Shown here piece after piece: positions 55,080 to 64,000 of a stretch of 64,000 bases of DNA. The number at the start of each line of letters is the position of its first letter. Within the stretch, counting starts at the first letter, position 1. Source of the stretch: Deinandra increscens subsp. villosa (taxonomy: Eukaryota; Streptophyta; Magnoliopsida; Asterales; Asteraceae). The position numbers were made by a program, and so were the translations under genes. The stretch is taken from contig JBCNJP010000023.1 of the NCBI GenBank assembly GCA_039602395.1, positions 24,540,963 to 24,604,962 of the forward strand, in the 5' to 3' direction. The notes under the pieces are model-generated. The model did no database searches and was not told where the DNA came from. It saw only the letters and a program-made list of their open reading frames with translations.

Positions 55080-55915
55080 ATATTCCATGCATGTAGACAT
55101 TTATTATTTTTTTTAAATAAACATTTAAAAAAACTTACAGAAATAAAAAAAAAGTAAAAAAATATATTCTAAAAAAATATAAAAAGTAAATTAAAATCAC
55201 TAATAAGAAGTTTTAAAAAAAATAATTATAATAGTAAAAAAAGTTTTAAAAAATGTTTAACAAAAGTAAAAAAAATTATTTAAAAACATTAAAATAAGTA
55301 AGAAAAAGTAAAAAAAAAATATTACATTAAAAACATAAAAAGTAAATTAAAAAAAACTAGTAAAAAGGTTTTTAAAAAAATAATTTAAGAAGTAAAAAAA
55401 GTTATTTAAAACGTAAAAAATTAAAAGTTAATAAAAAGTTTTAAAAAATGTTTAAATAAAAAATGTAAAAAGTAAATTAATAAAAAGTTTTTAAAAAATA
55501 AATTAAAATAGTAAAAAAAATAATTAAAAAGTTTATAAATTTTTTTTAATAAAAGTAAAAAAAAAGTCATTCAAAAAACATAAGAAAATAAGTAAGGAAA
55601 AATTAAAAAAAAATGTATCATATTAAATACATAAAATAGTAAATAAAAAAAACTAGATTTTTTTTTAAATGAAATATTTATAAAGTAAAAAAAAATAGTT
55701 TTATAAAAAAAGTAAAAAAAAAAGTCATTAAAACATAAAAAATGATGAGTTTATAAAAAGTTTTAAAAATTGTTATAAAAATAAAAATTGAAAACGTTTA
55801 AAAAAGTTAAGAAAAATTAGAAAACAATAAAAATAAGTTTAAAAAATATATTAAAAAAACGTAATAAAAAACATAAAGGAAAGTATTTAAAAATATTTAA
55901 AACAATTAATCTTTA
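55080..55915 (+). repeat. A-rich, nearly C-free low-complexity tract
   Basis: About 830 bp is built from AAAAAGTAAA, AAGTTTTTAAAAAA and TTTAAAAAAGT words, with C almost absent on the plus strand. No coding sequence. Confidence 0.9.
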
Positions 55916-56112
55916 CTAATCTAGATATTAATAGTTAGAGTATTCTAATAGTTAATAATATTTTAGAAGAGTTTTGTCTTTTAGTTATATGGGTTAAAGG
56001 CTTAATTACCCTTTTGTATTAAAATAAATAAAATAGGTTAGATTCCAAATGTGTGGCTAGTAAGTGTTCTCATGGTTCTCACAATAATAAAAAGTTCTCA
56101 AATGATCCTAAT

Positions 56113-56114
<2 letters not shown>

Positions 56115-56162
<48 letters not shown>
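56115..56162. repeat. (TA)n tract
   Basis: TA run between the 3.6-kb element and family C copy 2. Confidence 0.97.
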
Positions 56163-56165
<3 letters not shown>

Positions 56166-56336
56166 AGAGGATCATTTGAGAACCAATTTGATTTGAGAAC
56201 TAAAAAGAACTAATTTGAGCCACAAGTTTATTTGCATGTATCCACTCTCCCATGAATTGTAGTGGCCCCCCTGAAATTTGTGGTTGAAATTTAGTTCTCA
56301 AAAGTTTTCAAAACAAAAAGTTCTCATTTGAACCTA

Positions 56337-56340
<4 letters not shown>
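56163..56340 (-). mobile_element. MITE family C, copy 2, inverted (178 bp)
   Basis: It begins GGGAGAGGATCATTTGAGAA (the right end of copy 1) and ends with the reverse complement of GGGTTAGGTTCAAATGAGAA (the left end of copy 1). The length is the same, 178 bp. The middle is more diverged than the ends. Confidence 0.88.

Positions 56341-56384
<44 letters not shown>
56341..56384. repeat. (TA)n tract
   Basis: TA run between the inverted copies of families C and A. Confidence 0.97.
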
Positions 56385-56387
<3 letters not shown>

Positions 56388-57150
56388 GAAGGATCAAATA
56401 AAAACAAGATGTTATTGCGAAAACACGAAAACAAATATTAAAACCTCTATAACTTCCTCATACGTTAATAATTTTTTAAAAATTTTGCACCAAAAGTCTT
56501 AAAATTATGTCACCTTTAATTCTGGGAAAAAAATTAAACATATAAAATTTTGTAATTTTTTTTTATTATTGCACATGTGCAATAATACGTATTAATTATA
56601 TTACACATGTGCAATATTAACAAAAAAACATTAATTTTTTTTAAATTTTTTCAACAATTAAAGATAACAGAATTATAAGATCTATGGTATAATTTTATAT
56701 CAAAAATATTAACGTATGAAAAATTTATAGAGGTTTTAATATTATTGCACATGTGCAATAATAATTTTTTATTGCACATGTGCAATAATAAATTTTTTTT
56801 AAAAACGTAGAATTTTTTTTTTAATTTTCTCCAGAATTAAAGATAAAAGAATTATAAGATTTATAGTGCAATTTTTTATAAAAAATTTTAACATATGAAA
56901 AAGTTATAAAGGTTTTAATATTATTGCATATGTGCAATAATAATAATAAAAAAATTATTGCACCTGTGCAATAATAATTTTTAAAAAAAAAATTGATTTT
57001 TTTTAAAAAAAATTTCCAGAAATAAAGTTAACATAATTTTAAGGATTTTGGTGCAAAATTTTTTAAAAAATATTAACGTATGAAAAAGTTATAAAGGTTT
57101 TAATATTTGTTTTCGTGTTTTCGCAATAAAAGTTGTTTTCACATGATCCT

Positions 57151-57155
<5 letters not shown>
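56385..57155 (-). mobile_element. Foldback MITE, family A, copy 2, inverted (771 bp)
   Basis: It starts GGGGAAGGATCAAATAAAAA and ends with the reverse complement of GGGTAAGGATCATGTGAAAA, so it is the same element as 48351-49118 turned around, and 3 bp longer. It has the same internal GCACATGTGCAATAAT blocks. Confidence 0.9.

Positions 57156-57200
<45 letters not shown>
57156..57200. repeat. (TA)n tract
   Basis: The last of the series of TA runs. Confidence 0.97.
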
Positions 57201-57203
<3 letters not shown>

Positions 57204-57524
57204 GTGAGGTTCATTGTAGACCTCTTAAAAAGTGTAGACCCGTAGACCCCTATATTGTTTTATAAAACTCACTAAAATTTATAAAACTCATTGTTGTTGA
57301 GTTTGGTTTTTTTATGTGATAAGTTTTTAAAAATAAAAAGAAACCTAGAAAGTTGTTGGAAACATTAAAATATAATTGTTGTTAAAAAGGTTATATTGTT
57401 CTATAAAACTCATTAAAAATTATAAAACTCATTGCTGAGTTTTAAAACTCACTGTTGTGTTTAAAACTCACTACAACTTTAAAAATCGATGTTCTATAAA
57501 ACTCATTGAAAATTATAAAACTCG
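57201..57524. other. Left part of another (TA)n-bounded element, cut by Copia
   Basis: It begins GTGGTGAGGTTCATTGTAGA and has repeated TATAAAACTCA words. It is interrupted at 57525 by the Copia LTR end. The other end is not in the window. Confidence 0.5.
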
Positions 57525-57755
57525 TGTAGGTCCGGAAATCTCCCAAACACACGATATAATGATCTAACACGAGTGCGGAATCCTCGTGAGAGATTGATTC
57601 AAGAAAATAGTAGATGAAGAGATTAGATCTTAGAGAAAGATCGAATCTTGAATGGAAATCCGTCTACTATGAAGCTTAGAACACCGATCGGAATCACACA
57701 CACAAACAAGAAATCGTAAATAGGTTCTCCCAAAGCTTGCTTGTTCATAAACATG
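57525..57755 (-). repeat. 3' portion of a Copia LTR (231 bp)
   Basis: The first 78 bases (57525-57602) end the LTR (minus sense ...GGGAGATTTCCGGACCTACA). Positions 57603-57755 are the reverse complement of 59464-59616, the plus-strand LTR copy. The U3 part with the TATA box is missing and replaced by GGGGAAGTTTTATAG-type sequence of the inverted-repeat arm. Confidence 0.75.
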
Positions 57756-57776
57756 AGGGGAAGTTTTATAGAAAAC

Positions 57777-58699
57777 CCGACCTGATCACCAACTGATGGT
57801 TAATGAAATAAGTGGTAGTCATAACGGTGTTACATGGTTCCTCAAGTTGGGGGTTTGTGAATCCTCAATAAACTCTGAGGTTGGGTAGGTTTTGCTGTGT
57901 ACGCTTGGGTGTGGGGACAATTAAACATGACGGTAATAATGAACTATATTAAGCATGACGCATTCGGTTGGGATTAAACGAGTTTGAGTTTAAAGCGGAC
58001 AAACATACCAGCAATCACCTGGACTAGTCAAGTAACTGAAGCTGAAAAGGGTTCCTCAGTCAGATTCATACGGTTTGATCCCTTGTAAACTTTCTCATGT
58101 TTGGTTTGGTAAGGATTTGTTTAGTTTTTTATCTTTCGTGTGTGAGTCGTTAAGTTCTTTTTAGTGTGTTTTCGTCTTGGCCAGGTTGATTTGAGAAGTC
58201 AAAATGTCGTTTCCATGGGTTTTAATGCATGACAATATGCCCCCGACAGATCTTGTCAAATTTTTAGGGGAAGGAGTATGGGATAATAAGTATTATCCGA
58301 AGGGAACTCGAGGATGATACTTATTATCTAATGGAAAAGACTTCCTCCGTCAGATCTTGACAAATTTTTAGGGGAAGGAGAGGGGATAATAAGTATTATC
58401 CGAAGGGAACTCGAGGATGATACTTATTATCCGAAAAGACTTCCATAATACATAGTATCCGAAGGGAACTCGAGGATAATATGTATTATCTCAGGGGAAG
58501 TCCTTAGCTGAGGGAAGTAATCAGCTAAGGGGAAGTCTTTAGAGGTCTTTGGGTTCAGGGGAAGTTTTATAGAAAACCCGTAATCTATATTAGGGTTTTT
58601 GGTTAAAATTATGTTAATTTGAATCAACTGAACAGATGATAATTACCTCCTAACCCAAAGACCAGTCATCACATGTCTGGTAGTGTATATATTTTTTTC
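57777..58699 (-). repeat. Left arm of the 0.92-kb inverted repeat
   Basis: It is the reverse complement of 60071-60992 with few differences by eye, from CCGACCTGATCACC to TAGTGTATATATTTTTTT. It contains repeated TATTATCCGAAGGGAACTCG words, each with the near-palindrome GGATAATAAGTATTATCC, and AGGGGAAG motifs. Confidence 0.88.
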
Positions 58700-59616
58700 A
58701 AATGTGTATCAGACAGGTTGATGATAGAAAGATGTTGCTGCTGCTCAAGTTAAAGAACCAACCGGACAAGACTTCCATCTGAAAAGGAACTGTTCAGGGG
58801 AAGTTGTTGGTATCTTTACAAGTATCCAAAAGCTTCAAAAGTTTTTTCAAAGAAAATGCTCACAAGTTTAGGGGAAGCTGAAGATTTCAAGTCAATCTTT
58901 GAAAAAGAAAGTGATGCAGAGAGCAGTCAGAGATCATGAAGATCCAAGTTCAACAATCAAGGTCTTCACAGTTAGAGGTTTTTCAAAATCTAACCTCTAA
59001 TTGTTTTGGAGATTCAAGACAGTTACCGAAGATTCAGCAAGAACCAGTGCTTTCAAAAGAAGCAAGTCAATGAGGGTCCTCCATTTCATTGCTTGTTCAA
59101 TTCAAGAAGTTCGAACTGCTGCTGATCAAGAGGAAGTCCCATGTGCCCATCATGAAACCCATTGAAGATTTCTGCGGAAAGAATCTTCATCAACATCTAT
59201 GCCAGCCACTCAAGAAGAAGAAGTTCAAAGATCGAAGACATTTAATATCACAAGCCTAGGGGAAGATTGTAGAGGCTAGATTATGAGGCTTGTAATATTA
59301 AATAAGTTGGGCTGGGCTTAGAGGGTTTCATTAGATTAGTAGGCTAGTTTTATTATGTTTAGGCTAGTTTACTATTAGATTGGGCATGGGCTTGGGTTTA
59401 TGATTGGGCTTATTGGGTTTATGATTAGCCCATGTGCTTGTAAGAGGTGGTATAAATACCACATCATGTTTATGAACAAGCAAGCTTTGGGAGAACCTAT
59501 TTACGATTTCTTGTTTGTGTGTGTGATTCCGATCGGTGTTCTAAGCTTCATAGTAGACGGATTTCCATTCAAGATTCGATCTTTCTCTAAGATCTAATCT
59601 CTTCATCTACTATTTT
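58700..59616 (+). mobile_element. Plus-strand Copia 3' end with truncated LTR
   Basis: 58700-59255 is non-coding with repeated AGGGGAAG words. A purine tract CTAGGGGAAGAT (59256-59267) precedes an LTR that starts TGTAGAGGCTAG at 59268. The LTR runs to CTACTATTTT at 59616, where similarity with the minus-strand LTR end stops, so about 78 bp of the LTR end are missing. It is followed by poly(A/G) and (TA)n. Confidence 0.7.
59451..59458 (+). promoter_or_regulatory. TATA box in the plus-strand Copia LTR
   Basis: TATAAATA in GGTGGTATAAATACCACATC, itself a small palindrome, about 180 bp into the LTR. Confidence 0.6.
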
Positions 59617-59639
59617 GACTTGTGAAGAAAAAGAAAAAA

Positions 59640-60070
59640 AATATATATATATATATACACTACCAGACATGTGATGACTGGTCTTTGGGTTAGGAGGTAA
59701 TTATCATCTGTTCAGTTGATTCAAATTAACATAATTTTAACCAAAAACCCTAATATAGATTACGGGTTTTCTATAAAACTTCCCCTGATCCCAAAGACCT
59801 CTAAAGACTTCCCCTTAGCTGATTACTTCCCCTCAGCTAAGGACTTCCCCTGAGATAATACATATTATCCTCGAGTTCCCTTCGGATACTATGTATTATG
59901 GATGTCTTTTCGGATAATAAGTATCATCCTCGAGTTCCCTTCGGATAATACTTATTATCCCCTCTCCTTCCCCTAAAAATTTGTCAAGATCTGACGGAGA
60001 AAGTCTTTTCCATTAGATAATAAGTATCATCCTCGAGTTCCCTTCGGATAATACTTATTATCCCATACTC
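59640..60070 (+). repeat. Partial direct copy of the right inverted-repeat arm
   Basis: From TATACACTACCAGACATG to TTATTATCCCATACTC it repeats the first 420 bases or so of 60079-60500 with scattered changes. The third copy makes the block one inverted and one direct repeat. Confidence 0.85.
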
Positions 60071-60992
60071 AAAAAAAATATACACTACCAGACATGTGAT
60101 GACTGGTCTTTGGGTTAGGAGGTAATTATCATCTGTTCAGTTGATTCAAATTAACATAATTTTAACCAAAAACCCTAATATAGATTACGGGTTTTCTATA
60201 AAACTTCCCCTGAACCCAAAGACCTCTAAAGACTTCCCCTTAGCTGATTACTTCCCCTCAGCTAAGGACTTCCCCTGAGATTATACATATTATCCTCGAG
60301 TTCCCTTCGGATACTATGTATTATGGAAGTCTTTTCGGATAATAAGTATCATCCTCGAGTTCCCTTCGGATAATACTTATTATCCCCTCTCCTTCCCCTA
60401 AAAATTTGTCAAGATCTGACGGAGGAAGTCTTTTCCATTAGATAATAAGTATCATCCTCGAGTTCCCTTCGGATAATACTTATTATCCCATACTCCTTCC
60501 CCTAAAAATTTGGCAAGATCTGTCGGGGGCATATTGTCATGCATTAAAACCCATGGAAACGACATTTTGACTTCTCAAATCAACCTGGCCAAGACGAAAA
60601 CACACTAAAAAGAACTTAACGACTCACACACGAAAGATAAAAAACTAAACAAATCCTTACCAAACCAAACATGAGAAAGTTTACAAGGGATCAAACCGTA
60701 TGAATCTGACTGAGGAACCCTTTTCAGCTTCAGTTACTTGACTAGTCCAGGTGATTGCTGGTATGTTTGTCCGCTTTAAACTCAAACCCGTTTAATCCCA
60801 ACCGAATGCGTCATGCTTAATATAGTACATTATTACCGTCATGTTTAATTGTCCCCACACCCAAGCGTACACAGCAAAACCTACCCAACCTCAGAGTTTA
60901 TTGAGGATTCACAAACCCCCAACTTGAGGAACCATGTAACACCGTTATGACTACCACTTATTTCATTAACCATCAGTTGGTGATCAGGTCGG
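60071..60992 (+). repeat. Right arm of the 0.92-kb inverted repeat
   Basis: It matches 57777-58699 in reverse complement and ends TGGTGATCAGGTCGG at 60992. Its TTCGGATAATACTTATTATCC words occur in tandem. Confidence 0.88.
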
Positions 60993-61933
60993 CCGCTAAG
61001 CACGCAAAGAAGACCAACTGAGTGATTATTTATTCTCTTTTCTTTTTCATTTTCATTTTCTTTTTCCTTTCTTTTTCATTTTCTTTTGCTCTGTGGTGTT
61101 GTCAAGATAGCATAAACATGGCGTGTGAGAGAGTGAATACTAGGTATAATTACCACTCTCAACCCGTTTTTGTCGGGACTCAGTCTTTTAAACCATGCAA
61201 CCTAGGATGGGAAGCTAAACATATATATCTTTTAAGTTCACTGCACTTTCATTGGAGGTCATAAGTTTAGGTCGAGCCTACCGAGCATATCACCGTGGAG
61301 CTTGCCTTTCACTTCCGCCTTACGCGTGTCAGCCATCTCCAACCCGAACATTCATTTTACTTCCCCTAAACTTCTCAAAAACAAGAAACAATTAAAAATT
61401 GAAAAGCACACTATTTTTGAGGGGTCAACATTTTCATCTTCTTTACATTTCTTCCCCTTGCTTTTTGATTTTTAATGTCACAATTTTGTGAGCATTATCA
61501 TTTTTTTTTTTTAACAAAATAAAACACACAAACACACAAACAAATTAAATGACTTTACACACATCTGGCCAAGCTAACTTTCAAAGAATTGATTTGAAAA
61601 TGTTTTAGAAAATAGGGTTTCATGACATGCACACTTCATTCCGTTTGAAGTCAACCACTTAATCAATCAATTGAAAATTTTAGGAAATTTGGTTTGACTC
61701 AAAACACCCTTTGCCGCTTCATTCACACAACCAAGTTAAGAACAGTACCTTTCGTGTTGAAATTTTACCTTTTACCTCTCAATGAGACATACCTTCCATT
61801 TATAGATTACTTGACATGACATGAAGATACGTCTCCTAAACTGTGCCTGGAACAATCACTTATCAACAAACACATTAGTAAATAAAAACGTTAGTGATAA
61901 TCCTCCTTGATCGTTCCTGCACAGAGTGAGAGA
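60993..61933 (-). other. Non-coding stretch downstream of Gag
   Basis: A T/C-rich run (61030-61090) and A/T-rich sequence carry no recognisable domain. An 80-codon frame at 61022-61264 begins in the T/C run and looks like chance. This is where pol would lie in an autonomous relative. Confidence 0.6.
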
Positions 61934-62698
61934 TTAGTTAGCCAGTGGTACCCAGGCCATTGTTTTTCTGGGTACACCTGAGGAATCAATGAATGAAACT
62001 TCTTTTAAAAACATTCCTTTTGAAAAATCAGGAAGTTGTGATGATTCGGTTGTAGCTGCCTTGAATTTTGGCTTCCAAATTCCAGATGATTTAACATTTA
62101 TTTTAGTCACTTTTGGAGTTGTGACCTTAGGTTTTTCAACCTTCTTCATTTTAGATTCACTTTTCAAAACAGTTTTTGTTTTAGTCACCTTTTGAGTTGT
62201 GACTTTAGGTATTTCAACCTTCTGCATTTTAGAAATATTTTTCAAAACAGTTTTAGTTACCTTGGGAGGGGTAACTTTGGGCTTCTCAAGCTTTGGTTGT
62301 TTTGAAAATGGTTTCTTCACCTGTTTTTGGAAATTTTGGTAGCTTGAAAAGCTGTTGTTTTGATTCAAAGCTTTTCTTTCAGCTTTGGCAGCACCCCAAT
62401 GTTGATCAGAGGGTTTAACCTTGGGAGTAACAGTCTTCATTGCCTTAGGTTTCTGCACCATCATCGGCTTAGACTTCACAGACTCCTGAGATGAAACCTT
62501 TTGATTTTTTGGAAAATAGGGTTCATAGGGGCGATACAGGCAGTTTCTAGCAATATGACCAGCGATGCCACAATTAAAGCAAGTCTGCTTCTTTAGATAG
62601 AAGTCAGACGTGTACCCATTCGTCTTTGGTGGCTGATATGGAGCTGGTTTGCCTTGTGCCTGCTTCGTTGCCTTGTCAACAGCTCCAGATTTGACTTT
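61934..62698 (-). pseudogene. Gag C-terminal part with zinc knuckle and PKVT repeats
   Basis: This is the same frame as the Gag part upstream, separated from it only by TAG at 62699-62701. Just after the TAG it reads KVKSGAVDKATKQ. A complete knuckle CFNCGIAGHIARNC lies at about 62584-62544. Then follows a Lys-rich chain with repeated KPKVT(T/P)PKVTK units (about three) and the end GVPRKTMAWVPLAN before the stop at 61934. The WVP-N ending is where pol would begin in related Copia elements. Basic, RNA-binding nucleocapsid role by family. Confidence 0.75.
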
Positions 62699-63865
62699 CT
62701 ACTGGTTCCTGGAAGCCTGAGTAGAACCTGTCCTCATCGTCTTTGTGCTCTCTGGATTCTTTGACGTTGAAGCATCATTCTTGCAATCACAACGGCAACT
62801 GCATGATCCAACTGAAGAAATGGGAGACACAGCTACTCCCTTGAGTTTTTCATTCTTCACTCCAGCTGTTGGCTTCACACTCGGATGCTTGATGGTGATC
62901 TTTGGCTTCTCATCTTTAGCTTCACCGATCACTCCATCAGTTAGTCCCTTGAACTTGGAGGAGAAGGATGGTAAGTCATACCCAACATCTGGTTCTTGGT
63001 CAAACATAGATCCAGATGTCATAAAGATTTTCCCCTCAGGCCGTGTTGTCAAGATCACCTTTTCCCTTTTGACTTCGTCAACAACTTTCAAGCATGGGGT
63101 TTCAATTTTAGGGTATGGTTTCAACTCTACCCCAGCTTCATCAGACTTGGAGCTATGACATCTGTTATACTCCTGGCACTCAGCATCATCTCTTGATACA
63201 TCCTCTATTCTCCCTTCACCATATGTCATGTTTGCCTCGTTGTCTATTTCCTCTTGAGTCAATGGTGTAGTTCCAACCAAGACACTATCAATAGGAGGAG
63301 CAGCTTCTTTATAATCTGACTTGGTTCGTTCAACTTGATCCTCACTAAGAAGTATTCCTATAATGTCTCTGGGAACTGGTGGAGGAATAATGCTGTTTGC
63401 AGCCAAGGCCTTATCAGTCTTTTCTGATCCAAATCCAGGTGTGTGTTTCCCAACTTGACCAGTCACAACAGCATGTGACAATTCCTTTCCAGCATCAAGC
63501 ATTCTTTTGCTTCTCATTTGATTCATATCAAGTTTTACTTGCAACTCATTGTTTTTATGCTTAAGTTCATCTATCTGCTTACTAAGCTCAGCTATTTCTA
63601 ACTTAGTGTTGTCATACAGATAAGCGTTCTCAGTTGCTAGTTTCTGATATTTCACTATGTCTAGTTTCTGAGCTTTTACCTTATCCTCATTCTTTTGCCA
63701 TCTACCCTTAAAAGAACTCCTTTCACATTTTACCTCAAACAGTTCTGACTGAAATTTTTTACAGATTTGCCTAAGTCCAGGAATTATACGAGCACAAGTA
63801 AGATTGGGGCATATCTCAGCATCTTCGTCCTCAAATATATTCTTTTCTTCAACCACTGAACTCAT
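62699..63865 (-). pseudogene. Gag coiled-coil part (388 codons), ended by TAG
   Basis: From ATG 63865 it reads MSSVVEEKNIFEDEDAEICP. Residues 28-125 are a charged coiled coil (QKLATENAYLYDNTKLEIAE, then SKQIDELKHKNNELQVKLDM). A long acidic, disordered middle follows, with a Cys-rich CSCRCDCKNDAS patch near residue 355. A TAG then interrupts the frame. The capsid domain expected before the coiled coil is absent; either it lies upstream beyond the window or ATG 63865 is internal. No enzymatic domain. Confidence 0.65.
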
Positions 63866-64000
63866 TTTCTTTCTTCTGAAAATCTTGAAAAATCTGCAAA
63901 AACGGCAAAAACGGCAAGAGTACTATTCAAAAAATAGTGTCAAAAACTTAAAACTGAAAAACGGAGGCCTTCGGAGTGGAATTTGGGGGTCCAAATGAGC
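63866..64000 (-). other. Sequence upstream of the Gag frame
   Basis: It is A-rich with a doubled AAAACGGCAA word. It could be leader or more gag in another frame; the window ends too soon to tell. Confidence 0.4.

Larger units (their letters stand above)
52509..56114. mobile_element. Large TIR element (3.6 kb) with GAGAAC ends
   Basis: Left GGGATAGGATCTTTTGAGAA and right in reverse complement GGATTAGGATCATTTGAGAA continue as inverted repeats of about 75 bp, through CGCGAGAAC/CATGAGAAC to AGCCACACATTT. The ends are like those of the 178-bp family C MITEs, which look like short derivatives. Inside are internal direct repeats, a hAT-type MITE (54191-54851) and an A-rich tract. No transposase is recognised: the frames at 53015-53659 are short and lie in repeat sequence. 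Confidence 0.75.
57525..64000 (-). mobile_element. Gag-only (or partial) Copia element, 5' end beyond the window
   Basis: On the minus strand it reads from a Gag gene (63865-61934), through non-coding DNA, an inverted-repeat block, and the end of an LTR that stops with CCTACA at 57525. Gag is of the same general plan as in the element at 36379 (knuckle plus long coiled coil) but is not the same family. No protease, integrase or RT motif is present between Gag and the LTR. The LTR lacks its first half, and a plus-strand Copia 3' end lies inside, so the 3' side is rearranged. Confidence 0.7.

Noticed and set aside
61022..61264. 80-codon frame starting with a Phe/Ser run
   Set aside because: It begins in a T/C-rich low-complexity run within the non-coding part of a Copia element.

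Overview
This window is repeat-rich nuclear DNA from a flowering plant. No intact host gene is visible, and two runs of N mark assembly gaps (1-362 and exactly 500 N at 23244-23743). The mix of Tekay-like Ty3/Gypsy elements with 2-3 kb LTRs, Copia elements with very long coiled-coil Gag proteins, a CACTA element and many foldback MITEs fits a eudicot. The LTR style (ends such as TGTGACGCCC and TGTCACACCCCC) makes me favour Asteraceae, but that is inference from remembered families, not a search.

Left part (363-17790). A decayed plus-strand Gypsy element (363-5668) has lost parts of RT, RNase H and integrase. It is followed by an old minus-strand LTR fragment (about 5811-6900) and a complete minus-strand solo LTR (7255-10513) with CAGAG target duplications. 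Then comes a T-rich, GCGTGATT-motif-rich stretch carrying two divergent pseudogenes for small Ser-rich/helical proteins. Next is a 4 kb stretch bounded by (AT)n tracts that holds gene remnants, including a plasma-membrane aquaporin fragment.

Centre (17791-48294). This is a nest in which target duplications let the order be read. A 1.5 kb TIR element sitting in (TA)n (17791-18307 plus 47287-48294) was hit by a Gypsy element (18308-47281, duplication CAAAA). The Gypsy internal region was then hit by a CACTA element (right end 32485) and a 316-bp hAT-type MITE (32776-33091). The CACTA gene was hit in turn by a very young minus-strand Copia element (23912-28530, duplication CATTG, 133-bp LTRs identical by eye, non-canonical TA...TA ends). 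The right Gypsy LTR was hit by a gag-only Copia element (36379-44367, duplication CCCCG, LTRs differing at 4 of 347 positions). Its left LTR was hit by another Gypsy element that survives as a solo LTR (36561-38614, duplication TTTTC).

Right part (48295-64000). From 48295 to 57200, TIR/foldback elements alternate with (TA)n tracts, and two families occur as inverted pairs in mirror order. From 57525 to the end lies a minus-strand gag-only Copia element whose 3' side is rearranged into a 0.92-kb inverted repeat around a plus-strand Copia 3' end with its LTR. Only transposon proteins are encoded in recognisable form. The best-preserved gene is the 1288-codon Copia Gag-Pol frame at 24032-27898.
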